A stretch of DNA of 64,000 nucleotides. Origin: Streptomyces sp. AC558_RSS880 (lineage in GTDB: Bacteria; Actinomycetota; Actinomycetes; Streptomycetales; Streptomycetaceae). Positions 32,731-41,367 of this stretch are shown here, piece by piece. The position numbers were made by a program, and so were the translations under genes. The notes below the pieces were generated by a model that was not told the DNA's origin, searched no databases, and was given only the letters and a program-made list of their open reading frames with translations. Where the stretch lies: NCBI RefSeq assembly GCF_019049255.1, contig NZ_JAGMUJ010000161.1:425640-489639 (forward strand), given 5' to 3'. The number at the start of each line of letters is the position of its first letter. The first letter of the stretch is position 1.

Positions 32731-35436
32731 ATGACGACCGACCCCAACGCCATCCAGCCGAGCGAGCTCGACCAGCTCCCGGACCGCGACCCCGAGGAGA
32801 CCGCCGAGTGGCAGGCCTCCCTGGACGCCGTCACCAAGGCGGCCGGGCCGCACCGTGCCGCGTACCTGATGCGCCGCACGCTGGAGCGTGCCGAGGGCGC
32901 CGGCCTCGCGCTGCCGAAGCTCCTCGAGACGGACTACGTCAACACCATCCCCACCGCCGCCGAGCCCGCCGTGGACGGCGACGAGGCGCTGGAGCAGCGG
33001 ATCACCGCCTGGAACCGCTGGAACGCGGCGGCCATGGTGACCCGCGGCAGCAAGTACGGCGTCGGCGGCCACATCGCCACCTTCGCCTCCGCGGCCTGGC
33101 TCTACGAGACCGGCTTCAACCACTTCTTCCGCGGCAAGGAGGGTGACGGCTCCGGCGACCAGCTCTACATCCAGGGCCACGCCTCCCCCGGCATCTACGC
33201 CCGCGCCTTCCTCGACGGCCGGATCGGCGAGCAGCAGCTCGACAACTTCCGCCGTGAGGCGGGCGGCAACGGCCTGCCGTCGTACCCGCACCCGCGCCGC
33301 CTGCCCTGGCTGTGGGAGTTCCCCACCGTCTCCATGGGCCTCGGCCCGATCTCCGCGATCTACCAGGCGCGGTTCAACCGCTACCTGACCAGCCGCGGCA
33401 TCAAGGACGTCTCCGACTCCCACGTCTGGGCGTTCCTCGGCGACGGCGAGATGGACGAGCCCGAGTCGACGACCGCGCTCACCCTCGCCTCCCGCGAGCA
33501 GCTGGACAACCTGACCTTCGTCATCAACTGCAACCTGCAGCGCCTCGACGGTCCGGTCCGCGCCAACTTCAAGATCGTGCAGGAGCTGGAGGCCCAGTTC
33601 CGCGGCGCCGGCTGGAACGTCATCAAGACCCTGTGGGGCACCGCCTGGGACGAGCTGTTCCGGCTCGACACCACCGGCGCCCTCGTACGCCGGCTGCGCG
33701 AGGTACCCGACGCGCAGGTGCAGACGTACCAGACGCGCGACGCCGCCTACATCCGCGAGGACTTCTTCGGCAAGGACCCGGCGCTCGTCGAGATGGCGAA
33801 GCTGCTGAGCGACGACAAGATCCTCGAGTGCTTCCACCTCTCGCGCGGCGGCCACGAGTCCCGCAAGGTCTACGCCGCCTACAAGGCCGCGCTCGCCCAC
33901 AAGGGCGCGCCGACCGTGATCCTGGCGCAGACCGTCAAGGGCCACACCCTCGGTGAGGGCTTCGCCTCCAAGAACGCCAACCACCAGATGAAGAAGCTGA
34001 CGGTGGACGAGTTCAAGGCGATGCGCGACCGGCTCGAACTGCCGATCTCGGACGCGCAGTTCGTCGACGGCGTGGTCCCCTACGTCCACCCGGGCGCCGA
34101 CTCCCCCGAGGTCCGCTACCTCCAGGAGCGCCGCGCCGCCCTCGGCGGTCCGGCCCCGGCCCGCCGCGTGCACCCGGTCGCGCCGCTGCCCCAGCCCGCC
34201 GACAAGGCGTTCGCCGCCTTCGACAAGGGCTCCGGCTCGCAGAACGTGGCCACCACCATGGCGTTCGTCCGCCTGGTCAAGGACCTGGTCCGCGACAAGG
34301 AGACCGGAAAGCGCTGGGTGCCGATCGTCCCCGACGAGGCGCGCACCTTCGGCATGGAGAGCCTCTTCCCGTCCCTCGGCATCTACTCGCCGATGGGCCA
34401 GACGTACGAGCCGGTCGACCGCGACCAGCTGATGTACTACAAGGAAGCCAAGAACGGCCAGATCTTCAACGAGGGCATCACCGAGGCCGGTGCCATGGCC
34501 GAGTTCGTCGCCGCCTCGACGTCGTACGCGACGCACGGCGAGACGATGATCCCGTTCTACATCTACTACTCGATGTTCGGCTGGCAGCGCACCGGCGACC
34601 AGATGTGGCAGCTCGGCGACCAGCTCGGCCGCGGCTTCCTCGTCGGCGCCACGGCGGGCCGGACGACGCTGACGGGCGAGGGCCTCCAGCACGCCGACGG
34701 TCACTCGCCGGTCATCGCGGCGACCAACCCGGCGGCACTGACGTACGACCCGGCGTTCGCGTACGAGATCGGCGTCATCGTCAAGGAGGGTCTGCGCCGG
34801 ATGTTCGGCGAGGCCCTGCCGGGTGAGGACCAGAACGTCTTCTACTACCTGACGGTCTACAACGAGCCGCTGCCGCAGCCCGCCAAGCCGTCGGCCGCCG
34901 GTATCGACGAGGGCATCGTCAAGGGCCTGTACCGCTTCAACACGGCGGAGTCCGCGGGCCTGTCCCCGGCCGCGAACGCGCCGCGCATCCAGCTGCTCGG
35001 CTCCGGTACGGCGATCCACTGGGCGCTGAAGGCGCAGCGGATGCTCGCCGAGGAGTGGGGCGTGGCCGCCGACGTCTGGTCCGCCACCTCGTGGACGGAG
35101 CTGCGCCGGGACGCCATGGAGGCCGACGAGGCGCTGCTGCGCGGCGAGGACCGGGTGCCGTTCGTCCGGCAGGCGCTCCAGGGCGCCGAGGGTCCGGTCC
35201 TCGCGGTCTCCGACTACATGCGCCAGGTCCCGGACCAGATCGCGCAGTGGGTCGAGCAGGACTACACGTCGCTGGGCGCCGACGGCTTCGGCCTGTCGGA
35301 CACCCGTGACGCGGCCCGCCGCCACTTCGGGGTCGACGCCGAGTCCATCGTCGTCGCGGCCCTGGCCCAGCTCGCCCGGCGCGGCGAGGTCCAGGCGGCG
35401 TCCGTGAAGGAAGCGCGCGAGAAGTACGGCCTGTAA
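32731..35436 (+). CDS. aceE: Pyruvate dehydrogenase E1 component, homodimeric type
   Basis: AceE decarboxylates pyruvate with thiamine diphosphate and acetylates the E2 lipoyl group. The protein has 901 residues, full length for the homodimeric family. The ThDP motif is GDGEMDEPESTTALTLASREQLDNLTFVINCN, with upstream GHIATFASAAWLYETGFNHFF and VKGHTLG; the C-terminal half has TGEGLQHADGHSPVIAATNP and AVSDYMRQVPDQIAQWV. The ATG at 32731 follows GAGGAAGG; an in-frame ATG at 32695 would add 12 residues with weaker support. E2 and E3 genes lie just upstream, the regulator between them. Confidence 0.96.
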   Translation: MTTDPNAIQPSELDQLPDRDPEETAEWQASLDAVTKAAGPHRAAYLMRRTLERAEGAGLALPKLLETDYVNTIPTAAEPAVDGDEALEQRITAWNRWNAAAMVTRGSKYGVGGHIATFASAAWLYETGFNHFFRGKEGDGSGDQLYIQGHASPGIYARAFLDGRIGEQQLDNFRREAGGNGLPSYPHPRRLPWLWEFPTVSMGLGPISAIYQARFNRYLTSRGIKDVSDSHVWAFLGDGEMDEPESTTALTLASREQLDNLTFVINCNLQRLDGPVRANFKIVQELEAQFRGAGWNVIKTLWGTAWDELFRLDTTGALVRRLREVPDAQVQTYQTRDAAYIREDFFGKDPALVEMAKLLSDDKILECFHLSRGGHESRKVYAAYKAALAHKGAPTVILAQTVKGHTLGEGFASKNANHQMKKLTVDEFKAMRDRLELPISDAQFVDGVVPYVHPGADSPEVRYLQERRAALGGPAPARRVHPVAPLPQPADKAFAAFDKGSGSQNVATTMAFVRLVKDLVRDKETGKRWVPIVPDEARTFGMESLFPSLGIYSPMGQTYEPVDRDQLMYYKEAKNGQIFNEGITEAGAMAEFVAASTSYATHGETMIPFYIYYSMFGWQRTGDQMWQLGDQLGRGFLVGATAGRTTLTGEGLQHADGHSPVIAATNPAALTYDPAFAYEIGVIVKEGLRRMFGEALPGEDQNVFYYLTVYNEPLPQPAKPSAAGIDEGIVKGLYRFNTAESAGLSPAANAPRIQLLGSGTAIHWALKAQRMLAEEWGVAADVWSATSWTELRRDAMEADEALLRGEDRVPFVRQALQGAEGPVLAVSDYMRQVPDQIAQWVEQDYTSLGADGFGLSDTRDAARRHFGVDAESIVVAALAQLARRGEVQAASVKEAREKYGL

Positions 35437-35450
35437 GGCTCGGATCACGA

Positions 35451-35485
35451 CAGGAGGCCCCCGCCCACTCGGCGGGGGCCTCCTG
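35451..35485. terminator. aceE terminator
   Basis: A perfect 15-bp stem (CAGGAGGCCCCCGCC and complement) with a five-base loop begins 14 bases after the aceE stop. It ends just before the next gene's start region. Confidence 0.85.
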
Positions 35486-35498
35486 CATGATGGGGCCC

Positions 35499-36476
35499 AT
35501 GCGTGCCGCCCGGCTGATCAAGATGGTGCTGTTGCTCCAGTCCCGGCCCTCCATGACCGCCGCCGAGCTGGCGCGGGAGCTGGAGGTGTCGGAGCGTACG
35601 GTCACCCGGGACGCGCAGGCGCTGTCGGAGGCCGGGGTACCGGTGTACGCGGACCGGGGGCGGATCGGCGGCTACCGGCTGGTCGGCGGCTACCGGACGC
35701 GGCTGACCGGGCTGGCGCGCGGCGAGGCGGAGGCGCTGTTCCTGTCCGGGGTGCCGGGGGCGCTGCGCGAGATGGGCCTGGAGGACGCGGCCTCGGCGGC
35801 CCGGCTGAAGGTGTCGGCCGCCCTGCTGCCGTCCCTGCGGGACGCGTCGCGTACGGCGGCGCAGCGGTTCCACCTGGACGCCCCGAACTGGTTCCGCGAG
35901 CCGGTCACGCCCGAGCTGCTGCCGGCGGTCGCGAACGCGGTGTGGGACGACCGGCGGATCACCGCCCGCTACCGGCGCGGCGAGCACGATGTGGAGCGGG
36001 AGCTGGAGCCGTACGGACTCGTGCTCAAGGCGGGCGTCTGGTACCTGTGCGCGCGGGTGGCCGGGGGCGGCTCCTTCCGGGTGTACCGGATCGACCGGTT
36101 CACGGCGGTGGCGGCGGATGAGGAGCGTTTCGAGCGGGAGCCGGACTTCGATCTGCCGGCGTTCTGGGAGGAGCGGGCGGAGCAGTTCGCGCGGTCCATC
36201 CTGCGCGCGGAGGTGGTGGTGCGGCTGTCGGCGGAGGGCGTGCGCCGGCTGCCGCACGCCGTGGATCCGGTTGCCGCGCGGGAGGCGTTGGCGCGGGCGG
36301 GTGAGCCGGACGGCGACGACGGGCGGGTGACGGTGACCCTGCCGGTGGAGTCCGAGGAGGTCGCCCACGAGCAGCTGACGGCACTGGGGGCGGAGGTGGA
36401 GGTGCTGGCGCCTTTGTCCCTGCGGGAGCGGTTCGCGGCGGAGGCTGTGCGGTTGGCGGGGTTGTACGGGGGGTGA
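35499..36476 (+). CDS. WYL-domain transcriptional regulator (DeoR-type HTH, YafY/PafC-like)
   Basis: The protein has 325 residues. The N-terminal winged helix is RLIKMVLLLQSRPSMTAAELARELEVSERTVTRDAQALSEAGVPVYADRGRIGGYRL. The WYL domain (about 140-220) contains the family-like stretch ITARYRRGEHDVERELEPYGLVLKAGVWYLCARVAGGGSFRVYRIDRF, and a WCX-like domain follows. WYL proteins sense ligands, in some cases single-stranded DNA or oligonucleotides. The start at 35499 avoids the terminator stem that an ATG at 35487 would abut. Target genes are unknown. Confidence 0.9.
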   Translation: MRAARLIKMVLLLQSRPSMTAAELARELEVSERTVTRDAQALSEAGVPVYADRGRIGGYRLVGGYRTRLTGLARGEAEALFLSGVPGALREMGLEDAASAARLKVSAALLPSLRDASRTAAQRFHLDAPNWFREPVTPELLPAVANAVWDDRRITARYRRGEHDVERELEPYGLVLKAGVWYLCARVAGGGSFRVYRIDRFTAVAADEERFEREPDFDLPAFWEERAEQFARSILRAEVVVRLSAEGVRRLPHAVDPVAAREALARAGEPDGDDGRVTVTLPVESEEVAHEQLTALGAEVEVLAPLSLRERFAAEAVRLAGLYGG

Positions 36477-36622
36477 CGGGGGTCTTCGGTCCCTGTTTTT
36501 TCGCCCCCGCCGCCCCTTCCCGTCCCGTCCCCGGGGGGCGCTGCCCCCGGACCCCCGTTTGCGCAGTTCCCCGCGCCCCTAGAGTGCGTCCGGGGGCCGT
36601 AGGGCCGATGCTTGACCTCGTG
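36477..36622 (+). repeat. Dispersed intergenic repeat, copy E
   Basis: The gap contains the 20-base core at 36561-36580, preceded by CGCCCCCGCCGCCCCTTCCCG-type sequence also present near 20410. The copy ends about 40 bases before the DUF4240 start. Confidence 0.75.
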
Positions 36623-37141
36623 ATGGACGAGACGGAGTTCTGGGAGCTGGTGGACACCGCCCGCGAGGACGCCGGGGGCGATCCGGAGGAGCAGGCCGAT
36701 CTGCTGGTGGAGCGGCTCGTGCGGCTGGACCCGGAGGCGGTCCTGGACTTCGCCCGTCACTTCGAGTCCCGCTACCACCGCGCGTACCACTGGGACCTGT
36801 GGGGTGCCGCCTGGGTGCTGCTGGGCGGGGCGAGCGACGACGCCTTCGACTACTTCCGGTGCTGGCTGATCGGCCAGGGCCGGGAGGTGTTCGAGGGGGC
36901 GCTGCACGACCCGGACGCGCTGGCCGAGCTGCTGGACGACTTCGACGAGGAGATCGACGGCGACGGCGAGGACCTCGGCTACGCGGCGGACGAGGCGTAC
37001 GAGCAGCTCACCGGCACGGTGGCGCCCGACCTCGACCTGCCCCCGGCCCCCGTGGAGCCGGAGGGCACGCCGCTCGACTTCGAGAACGAGGCCCTGCTCG
37101 CCGAACGCTACCCGCGGCTGTGGGAGCGGTTCGGGAGCTGA
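36623..37141 (+). CDS. DUF4240 family protein
   Basis: The protein has 172 residues. It starts MDETEFWELVDTARE and includes WDLWGAAWVLLGGASDDAFDYFRCWLIGQGREVFEGALHDPDALAE, the typical core of DUF4240 proteins, which are acidic, cytosolic and of unknown function; some occur with toxin or peptide systems. Here it stands alone. ATG at 36623 is chosen because it begins the conserved core; an in-frame ATG at 36608 would add five residues. Confidence 0.85.
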   Translation: MDETEFWELVDTAREDAGGDPEEQADLLVERLVRLDPEAVLDFARHFESRYHRAYHWDLWGAAWVLLGGASDDAFDYFRCWLIGQGREVFEGALHDPDALAELLDDFDEEIDGDGEDLGYAADEAYEQLTGTVAPDLDLPPAPVEPEGTPLDFENEALLAERYPRLWERFGS

Positions 37142-37154
37142 GCCGCCTGCCGGT

Positions 37155-37331
37155 TCACAGGCGCCGGTGGGGGGTCGGCGCGTGGCGCAGGGGGGCGGCG
37201 TTGGCCTGCATGAGGGCGGAGGCGGTGTGGGCCGCCGGGCCCAGGACGACGGCGGCGGCGGCGCACAGGGCCGTCCAGGGGCGGCGCAGGGCGTCCGCCC
37301 AGGTGGTACTTCGGTCAGGCGTGTCGTTCAT
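37155..37331 (-). CDS. Small protein translationally coupled to the PGRP gene
   Basis: This 58-residue frame begins with an ATG that overlaps the TGA of the amidase gene (ATGA). The sequence MNDTPDRSTTWADALRRP is followed by a hydrophobic Ala-rich segment (WTALCAAAAVVLGPAAHTASALM) and a basic His/Arg tail. It would be a single-pass membrane or secreted peptide. Coupling to the upstream gene and normal codon use argue that it is real. I do not recognise it. Confidence 0.55.
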   Translation of the reverse strand: MNDTPDRSTTWADALRRPWTALCAAAAVVLGPAAHTASALMQANAAPLRHAPTPHRRL

Positions 37332-38242
37332 GGGACCTGCTCTTCGTTCCGTGTGTCGTTGTCGTTCCGTACTGCGGTCTGGGTGTCGTCGGGCACGGTG
37401 TCCTCGGTCGCGCGTCCCTGGAGGCGGGCCGCCAGGGTCCTGATCTCCGGGAGGCGGGCCTTGAGGGCGGCGCCCGGGCAGTCGGTCATGTAGCCGTCAC
37501 TGTGGCCGGCGACCGCGGGCAGGGTGGCGGTGGTGCCGGCCGCGTAGCGGCTGCCGCCGTTGCTGGAGACCAGCCGGACGTCGGCGCGCGGGTCGGTGCC
37601 GGACGTGCCGAGCTTCCAGGCGGCCACGGCGGCGATCGCGCGCAGCATCTCCGGCGGCACCTCCACGCCCTCGGTGAAGGTGCCGAGGGCGGCGATCCCG
37701 GTGGTGCGGTGGTTGAAGCCCTGGGTGTGGGCGCCGGTGACGGGGCGGTCGGTGCCGCCCGCGCGGCCCTCGTAGACGGTGCCGCAGCGGTCGACGACGA
37801 AGTTGTAGCCGAGGTCGTCCCAGTCACGGGCGCCGGTCTGGCCGTCGTACAGGCTCCGGATGATGCCGGGGGCGTCCGCGCAGTCGTAGCCGTTGGGCGA
37901 GTCGGTGTGGTGGACGAAGACGGCGACGACCTCGTCGTCGTAGCGCGGCGGCGGCTGTTCCCGCGCGGTGTCGCCCAGCCAGGCGGAGCGGGGCACGACG
38001 GCCGGCCGGGGCGCCTGGTGGAGGGCCGAGGCCCGCGCGGCGGAAGCGGAAAGGGCGGCGGCGTCCTCGGCGGCGTGCTCGACGCCGTAGGCGCACAGCA
38101 CCAGGGCGACGGCGGCGGCCACGCCCGGCAGACAGCCGAGCGACACCGTGACGGCCCGTGGCGGGCGCGGGACGCCGGGCCCGCCGGGTATCCGGTGGGG
38201 GCGGCGCTGCCGCGCTCCGCGCGGTCTCCTGGGGACACGCAT
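37328..38242 (-). CDS. Secreted N-acetylmuramoyl-L-alanine amidase / peptidoglycan recognition protein
   Basis: The protein has 304 residues. After an Arg/Pro-rich N-terminus, a hydrophobic segment (VTVSLGCLPGVAAAVALVLCAYGV) acts as signal or anchor. The PGRP/Amidase_2 domain (about 105-270) starts VVPRSAWLGD and has the zinc ligands His in VAVFVHHTDSPN and His and Cys in VAGHSDGYMTDCPG, with the catalytic-region motifs LGYNFVVDRCGTVYEGRAGG and GIAALGTF. It should cleave the lactyl-amide bond of peptidoglycan. The ATG at 38242 gives a normal signal region. The small 58-residue gene overlaps its stop. Confidence 0.9.
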   Translation of the reverse strand: MRVPRRPRGARQRRPHRIPGGPGVPRPPRAVTVSLGCLPGVAAAVALVLCAYGVEHAAEDAAALSASAARASALHQAPRPAVVPRSAWLGDTAREQPPPRYDDEVVAVFVHHTDSPNGYDCADAPGIIRSLYDGQTGARDWDDLGYNFVVDRCGTVYEGRAGGTDRPVTGAHTQGFNHRTTGIAALGTFTEGVEVPPEMLRAIAAVAAWKLGTSGTDPRADVRLVSSNGGSRYAAGTTATLPAVAGHSDGYMTDCPGAALKARLPEIRTLAARLQGRATEDTVPDDTQTAVRNDNDTRNEEQVP

Positions 38243-38440
38243 GAGCCCACTGTGGGCCGGTCCGCCCACGTCCGCGATCCGTGCTGCGCCACCCGGTGGA
38301 ACCATCGCCTTGGTCCGCGACGTTTTCCCCGGTACACGCGCGCGTGGCCGCGTTTCCGCGGCCGTCGCGCGCGTGGCTGATCACCGGGCCCCTCCCCCAC
38401 GTACTGATGGGCCGGTGGTCCCGAGAGAAAGGCGGCGTGC

Positions 38441-39625
38441 GTGGACCTGCTCGACATCCTGCTGTTGCTGGTCGTCCTGGCCTACGCGGCGTCCGGTTAC
38501 CGGCGCGGGCTGCTGGCGGGCTGTGTCTCGCTGGCCGGTTTCGTGGGCGGTGCGGTCGTCGGCGTGTGGATCCTGCCGTGGGTGATGGACCCGGTGACGC
38601 CGGGGACGACCCGGGCGACGCTGACGGCCGTGTTCACGGTGCTGCTGCCGGCCGTGACGGGCCACGAGCTGGCGGGGCGGCTGGCGCTCAGGCTGCGGCG
38701 GGAGCTGGACCGGGGCCCGCTGCGGGTGGCGGACGGGGTCGGCGGGGCGGTGGCCAACTCGGTGGCCGTGCTGATCGTGGCGTGGGTGGTGGCGAGCGTG
38801 CTGGGCGCGTCCTCCTCCTCGCTGGTGACGTCGGCGATCCGGGACTCGCGGCTGCTGGGCGCGGTGCAGGACGCGATGCCGGACACCACCCCGGGATGGT
38901 TCTCCCGGGCCACGTCGGCGCTGACCGAGGCGGGTTTCCCGCAGGTCTTCAACCCGTTCGAGAACGAGTCGACCGCCGAGGTCGCCGCGCCCACCGGCGA
39001 CAGCGTCACCGCGGCCGCCACCCGGGCCGCGCAGCGCAGCACGGTGAAGGTCGAGGGCGTCGCGGGCGCCCAGGGCCGCGAGGGCAGCGGCTTCGTGTAC
39101 GCGACGGAGCACGTGATGACCAACGCCCATGTGGTGGCCGGCATCGACGAGCCGACCGTGCGCGTGGGCGGGGTGGGACGGACGCACGAGGCCCGGGTGG
39201 TGCTCTTCGACCCGCGGAAGGACGTGGCCGTGCTGTACGTGCCGGAGCTGCGGGCCCCCGTCCTGGAGTTCGACGACGACGCCGACCGCGGCGACTCGGC
39301 GGTCGTCGCGGGCTACCCGCAGGACGGCGACCTCAACCTGCAGGCGGCGACGGTCGCCGGCCGGCTCCAGGCCCGGGGGCAGAACATCTACAACGACGCG
39401 GCGGTCACCCGCGAGATCTACTCGATCCGTTCGACCGTCCGCCCCGGCAACTCCGGCGGCCCGCTGCTGACCACGGACGGCCGGGTGTACGGCGTGGTGT
39501 TCGCGCGCTCCACCTCGGACGCGGAGACCGGCTACGTGCTGACGGCGGACGAGGTGGCCGGCGACGCCGAGCGCGCGGCGGACGCGACGGCACCGGTGGA
39601 CACCGGGGAGCCGGTGACGTCGTAG
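38441..39625 (+). CDS. MarP-like membrane serine protease (CvpA + trypsin domains)
   Basis: The protein has 394 residues. Four membrane segments at the N-terminus belong to a CvpA-like domain (LLDILLLLVVLAYAASGYRRGLLAGCVSLAGFVGG). The extracytoplasmic trypsin-like domain has the triad His230 (TNAHVV), Asp261 (KDVAVL) and Ser338 (GNSGGP). The layout equals that of MarP (Rv3671c), which processes peptidoglycan hydrolases under acid stress in M. tuberculosis. The PGRP amidase is divergent and adjacent, so an enzyme-substrate pair is an attractive but untested idea. GTG at 38441 follows AAAGGCGG. Confidence 0.93.
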   Translation: MDLLDILLLLVVLAYAASGYRRGLLAGCVSLAGFVGGAVVGVWILPWVMDPVTPGTTRATLTAVFTVLLPAVTGHELAGRLALRLRRELDRGPLRVADGVGGAVANSVAVLIVAWVVASVLGASSSSLVTSAIRDSRLLGAVQDAMPDTTPGWFSRATSALTEAGFPQVFNPFENESTAEVAAPTGDSVTAAATRAAQRSTVKVEGVAGAQGREGSGFVYATEHVMTNAHVVAGIDEPTVRVGGVGRTHEARVVLFDPRKDVAVLYVPELRAPVLEFDDDADRGDSAVVAGYPQDGDLNLQAATVAGRLQARGQNIYNDAAVTREIYSIRSTVRPGNSGGPLLTTDGRVYGVVFARSTSDAETGYVLTADEVAGDAERAADATAPVDTGEPVTS

Positions 39626-39633
39626 TCCTCGTA

Positions 39634-39676
39634 TGCCTCGTGGGCCCCGTCTGCCTCGTGGGCCCCGTCTGCCCCG
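39634..39676. repeat. 18-bp tandem repeat between convergent genes
   Basis: TGCCTCGTGGGCCCCGTC occurs twice head to tail (39634-39651, 39652-39669) followed by a partial third copy. It fills the space between the protease and acetyltransferase stop codons. Confidence 0.7.
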
Positions 39677-40162
39677 TCAGACCAGCGACCGGCCCATCAT
39701 GACGTCGTCGACGTACTCGCCCCCGACGAAGAACTCCTCCGGCTGCACGCCCTCCACGACGAAGCCCTCGGACGCGTACAGCGTGCGGGCGACGGTGTTG
39801 TGGCCGAGCACGCGCAGGGTGATCCGGCGGGCGCCGCGCTCCCGTGCCTCCGTGACGGCGGCCCGCACCAGGGCCCGGCCCACGCCCCGGCCGCGCGCCT
39901 CCTCGGCGACGGCGAGGCCGCGGATCTGCCGCACGTGCGCGTTGCTGGCGAGTTCGGTGGCGAAGCCGAGGCGGACGTACCCCACGATCCGTCCCCCGTA
40001 CTCGGCGACGAGGTGCTCCCGGGGCCCGGACCGCTCGCTGAAGAACGAGTCGTCCGCCGGCCGCGGGACGACGGCGTGCACGGTGGACCAGGTCTCCCGG
40101 TCGAGGCGGGCCAGCTCCCCCTCGTCACCGGAACGGGCGATGCGTATGGACGGCTCGGACAT
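39677..40162 (-). CDS. GNAT-family N-acetyltransferase
   Basis: The protein has 161 residues, one GNAT domain. The acetyl-CoA pyrophosphate loop is seen in RGLAVAEEARGRGVGRALVRAAVTEARERGA, and the C-terminal motif B region LRVLGHNTVARTLYASEGFVVEG is typical. The acceptor is unknown. ATG at 40162 starts MSEPSIRIARSGDEGEL. Divergent from the epimerase gene. Confidence 0.92.
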   Translation of the reverse strand: MSEPSIRIARSGDEGELARLDRETWSTVHAVVPRPADDSFFSERSGPREHLVAEYGGRIVGYVRLGFATELASNAHVRQIRGLAVAEEARGRGVGRALVRAAVTEARERGARRITLRVLGHNTVARTLYASEGFVVEGVQPEEFFVGGEYVDDVMMGRSLV

Positions 40163-40234
40163 GAGGGCCACTGTACGGCCGGGCCCTGACGTCCCGGCCG
40201 TGATTTCCGTGCCGTGAGGGGCAGGATGGACGCC

Positions 40235-41137
40235 ATGGAACGTTCCCGAATCGCGGTGGCCGGTGCGTCCGGGCTCATCGGTGGCGCGCTGGCGCGGTCC
40301 CTGACGGCGGACGGGCACGAGGTGGTCCGGCTGGTGCGGGGCGCGCCCCGGGCGGCGAACGAGGTCCGGTGGGATCCGGAGCGCGGGTCGGTGGACGCGG
40401 CCGGCCTCGCCGGGTGCGACGCGGTGGTCAACCTGGCGGGCGCCGGGGTCGGCGACCGGCGCTGGACGGCGGCCTACAAGGCACGGATCAGGACCAGTCG
40501 GGTCGTGGGCACGACCGCGCTCGCCGAGGCCGTCGCCGGGCTGCCCGAGGACGTACGGCCCCGGGTGTTCCTCAACGGCAGCGCGATCGGCTACTACGGC
40601 GAGACCGGCGACCGGACGGTGGACGAGAGCGCTCCGCCGGGCGAGGGCTTCCTGCCGGAGCTGTGCGTCGAGTGGGAGGCGGCCGCGGCACCGGCGCGGG
40701 AGGCGGGCGTGCGGACGGTGTTCGCGCGCACCGGCCTGGTGGTGGCGCGCGGGGGCGGGGCATGGGGCAGGCTCTTCCCGCTGTTCCGGGCCGGGCTGGG
40801 CGGCCGGCTGGGTGACGGACGCCAGTACTGGTCGTTCGTCGCGCTGCACGACGAGGTGGCCGCGCTGCGCCATCTGCTGGACACCGACGGGCTGTCCGGG
40901 CCGTTCAACCTGACCGCCCCGCATCCGGTGACCAACCGTGAGATCACCGGGGCGATGGCGCGCGTGCTGCACCGGCCGGCGGTGTTCGCGGTGCCGGCAC
41001 CGGTGCTGCGGACGGTGCTCGGGGAGATGGCCGGGGAGGTCCTCGGCAGCGCCCGGGTGCTGCCGGCACGGCTGCTGGAGTCCGGCTTCCGGTTCGCGTT
41101 CCCCCGGATCGAGGGGGCGGTCCGGGCGGCGCTGTGA
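40235..41137 (+). CDS. TIGR01777 family epimerase (SDR, DUF1731)
   Basis: The protein has about 300 residues. The Rossmann motif is RIAVAGASGLIGGALARSL, followed by VVNLAGAGVGDRRWTAAYKARIRTSRVVGT, LNGSAIGYYGETGDRTVDES and the C-terminal DUF1731 tail NREITGAMARVLHRPAVFAVPAPVLRTVLGEMAGEVLGSARVLPARLLESGFRF. The homologue in M. tuberculosis (Rv2216) sits between the E2 gene and lipB, which is the same relative place. The enzymatic reaction is not known. Start codons at 40226 and 40235 are both possible; the second gives the family N-terminus MERSRIAVAG. Confidence 0.92.
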   Translation: MERSRIAVAGASGLIGGALARSLTADGHEVVRLVRGAPRAANEVRWDPERGSVDAAGLAGCDAVVNLAGAGVGDRRWTAAYKARIRTSRVVGTTALAEAVAGLPEDVRPRVFLNGSAIGYYGETGDRTVDESAPPGEGFLPELCVEWEAAAAPAREAGVRTVFARTGLVVARGGGAWGRLFPLFRAGLGGRLGDGRQYWSFVALHDEVAALRHLLDTDGLSGPFNLTAPHPVTNREITGAMARVLHRPAVFAVPAPVLRTVLGEMAGEVLGSARVLPARLLESGFRFAFPRIEGAVRAAL

Positions 41138-41367
41138 GCGCACGGACGTGACCACGGTCCGCCCGGAACCGATCCGGCTCTGAGCCCTCTGCGACCACAT
41201 CGTGCCCAACCGGCGTGCGTATGCGACCGTCGTGCGCCCGTGCTCTGTCCATGCGCGACTGACCAGGTGCTCGGCCACGGCCCTAACCTCGAGCAGAACT
41301 CGGGTATCCCTGGGGCCTGTTGAGGGCATGACGTCTCCAGCGCCCGCGCAACCTCGAGGAGGGGCAC

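Noticed and set aside
38281..39702. Alternative frames overlapping the MarP-like protease
   Set aside because: Gly/Arg-rich products in the wrong frame; the protease frame has an intact catalytic triad and membrane segments.
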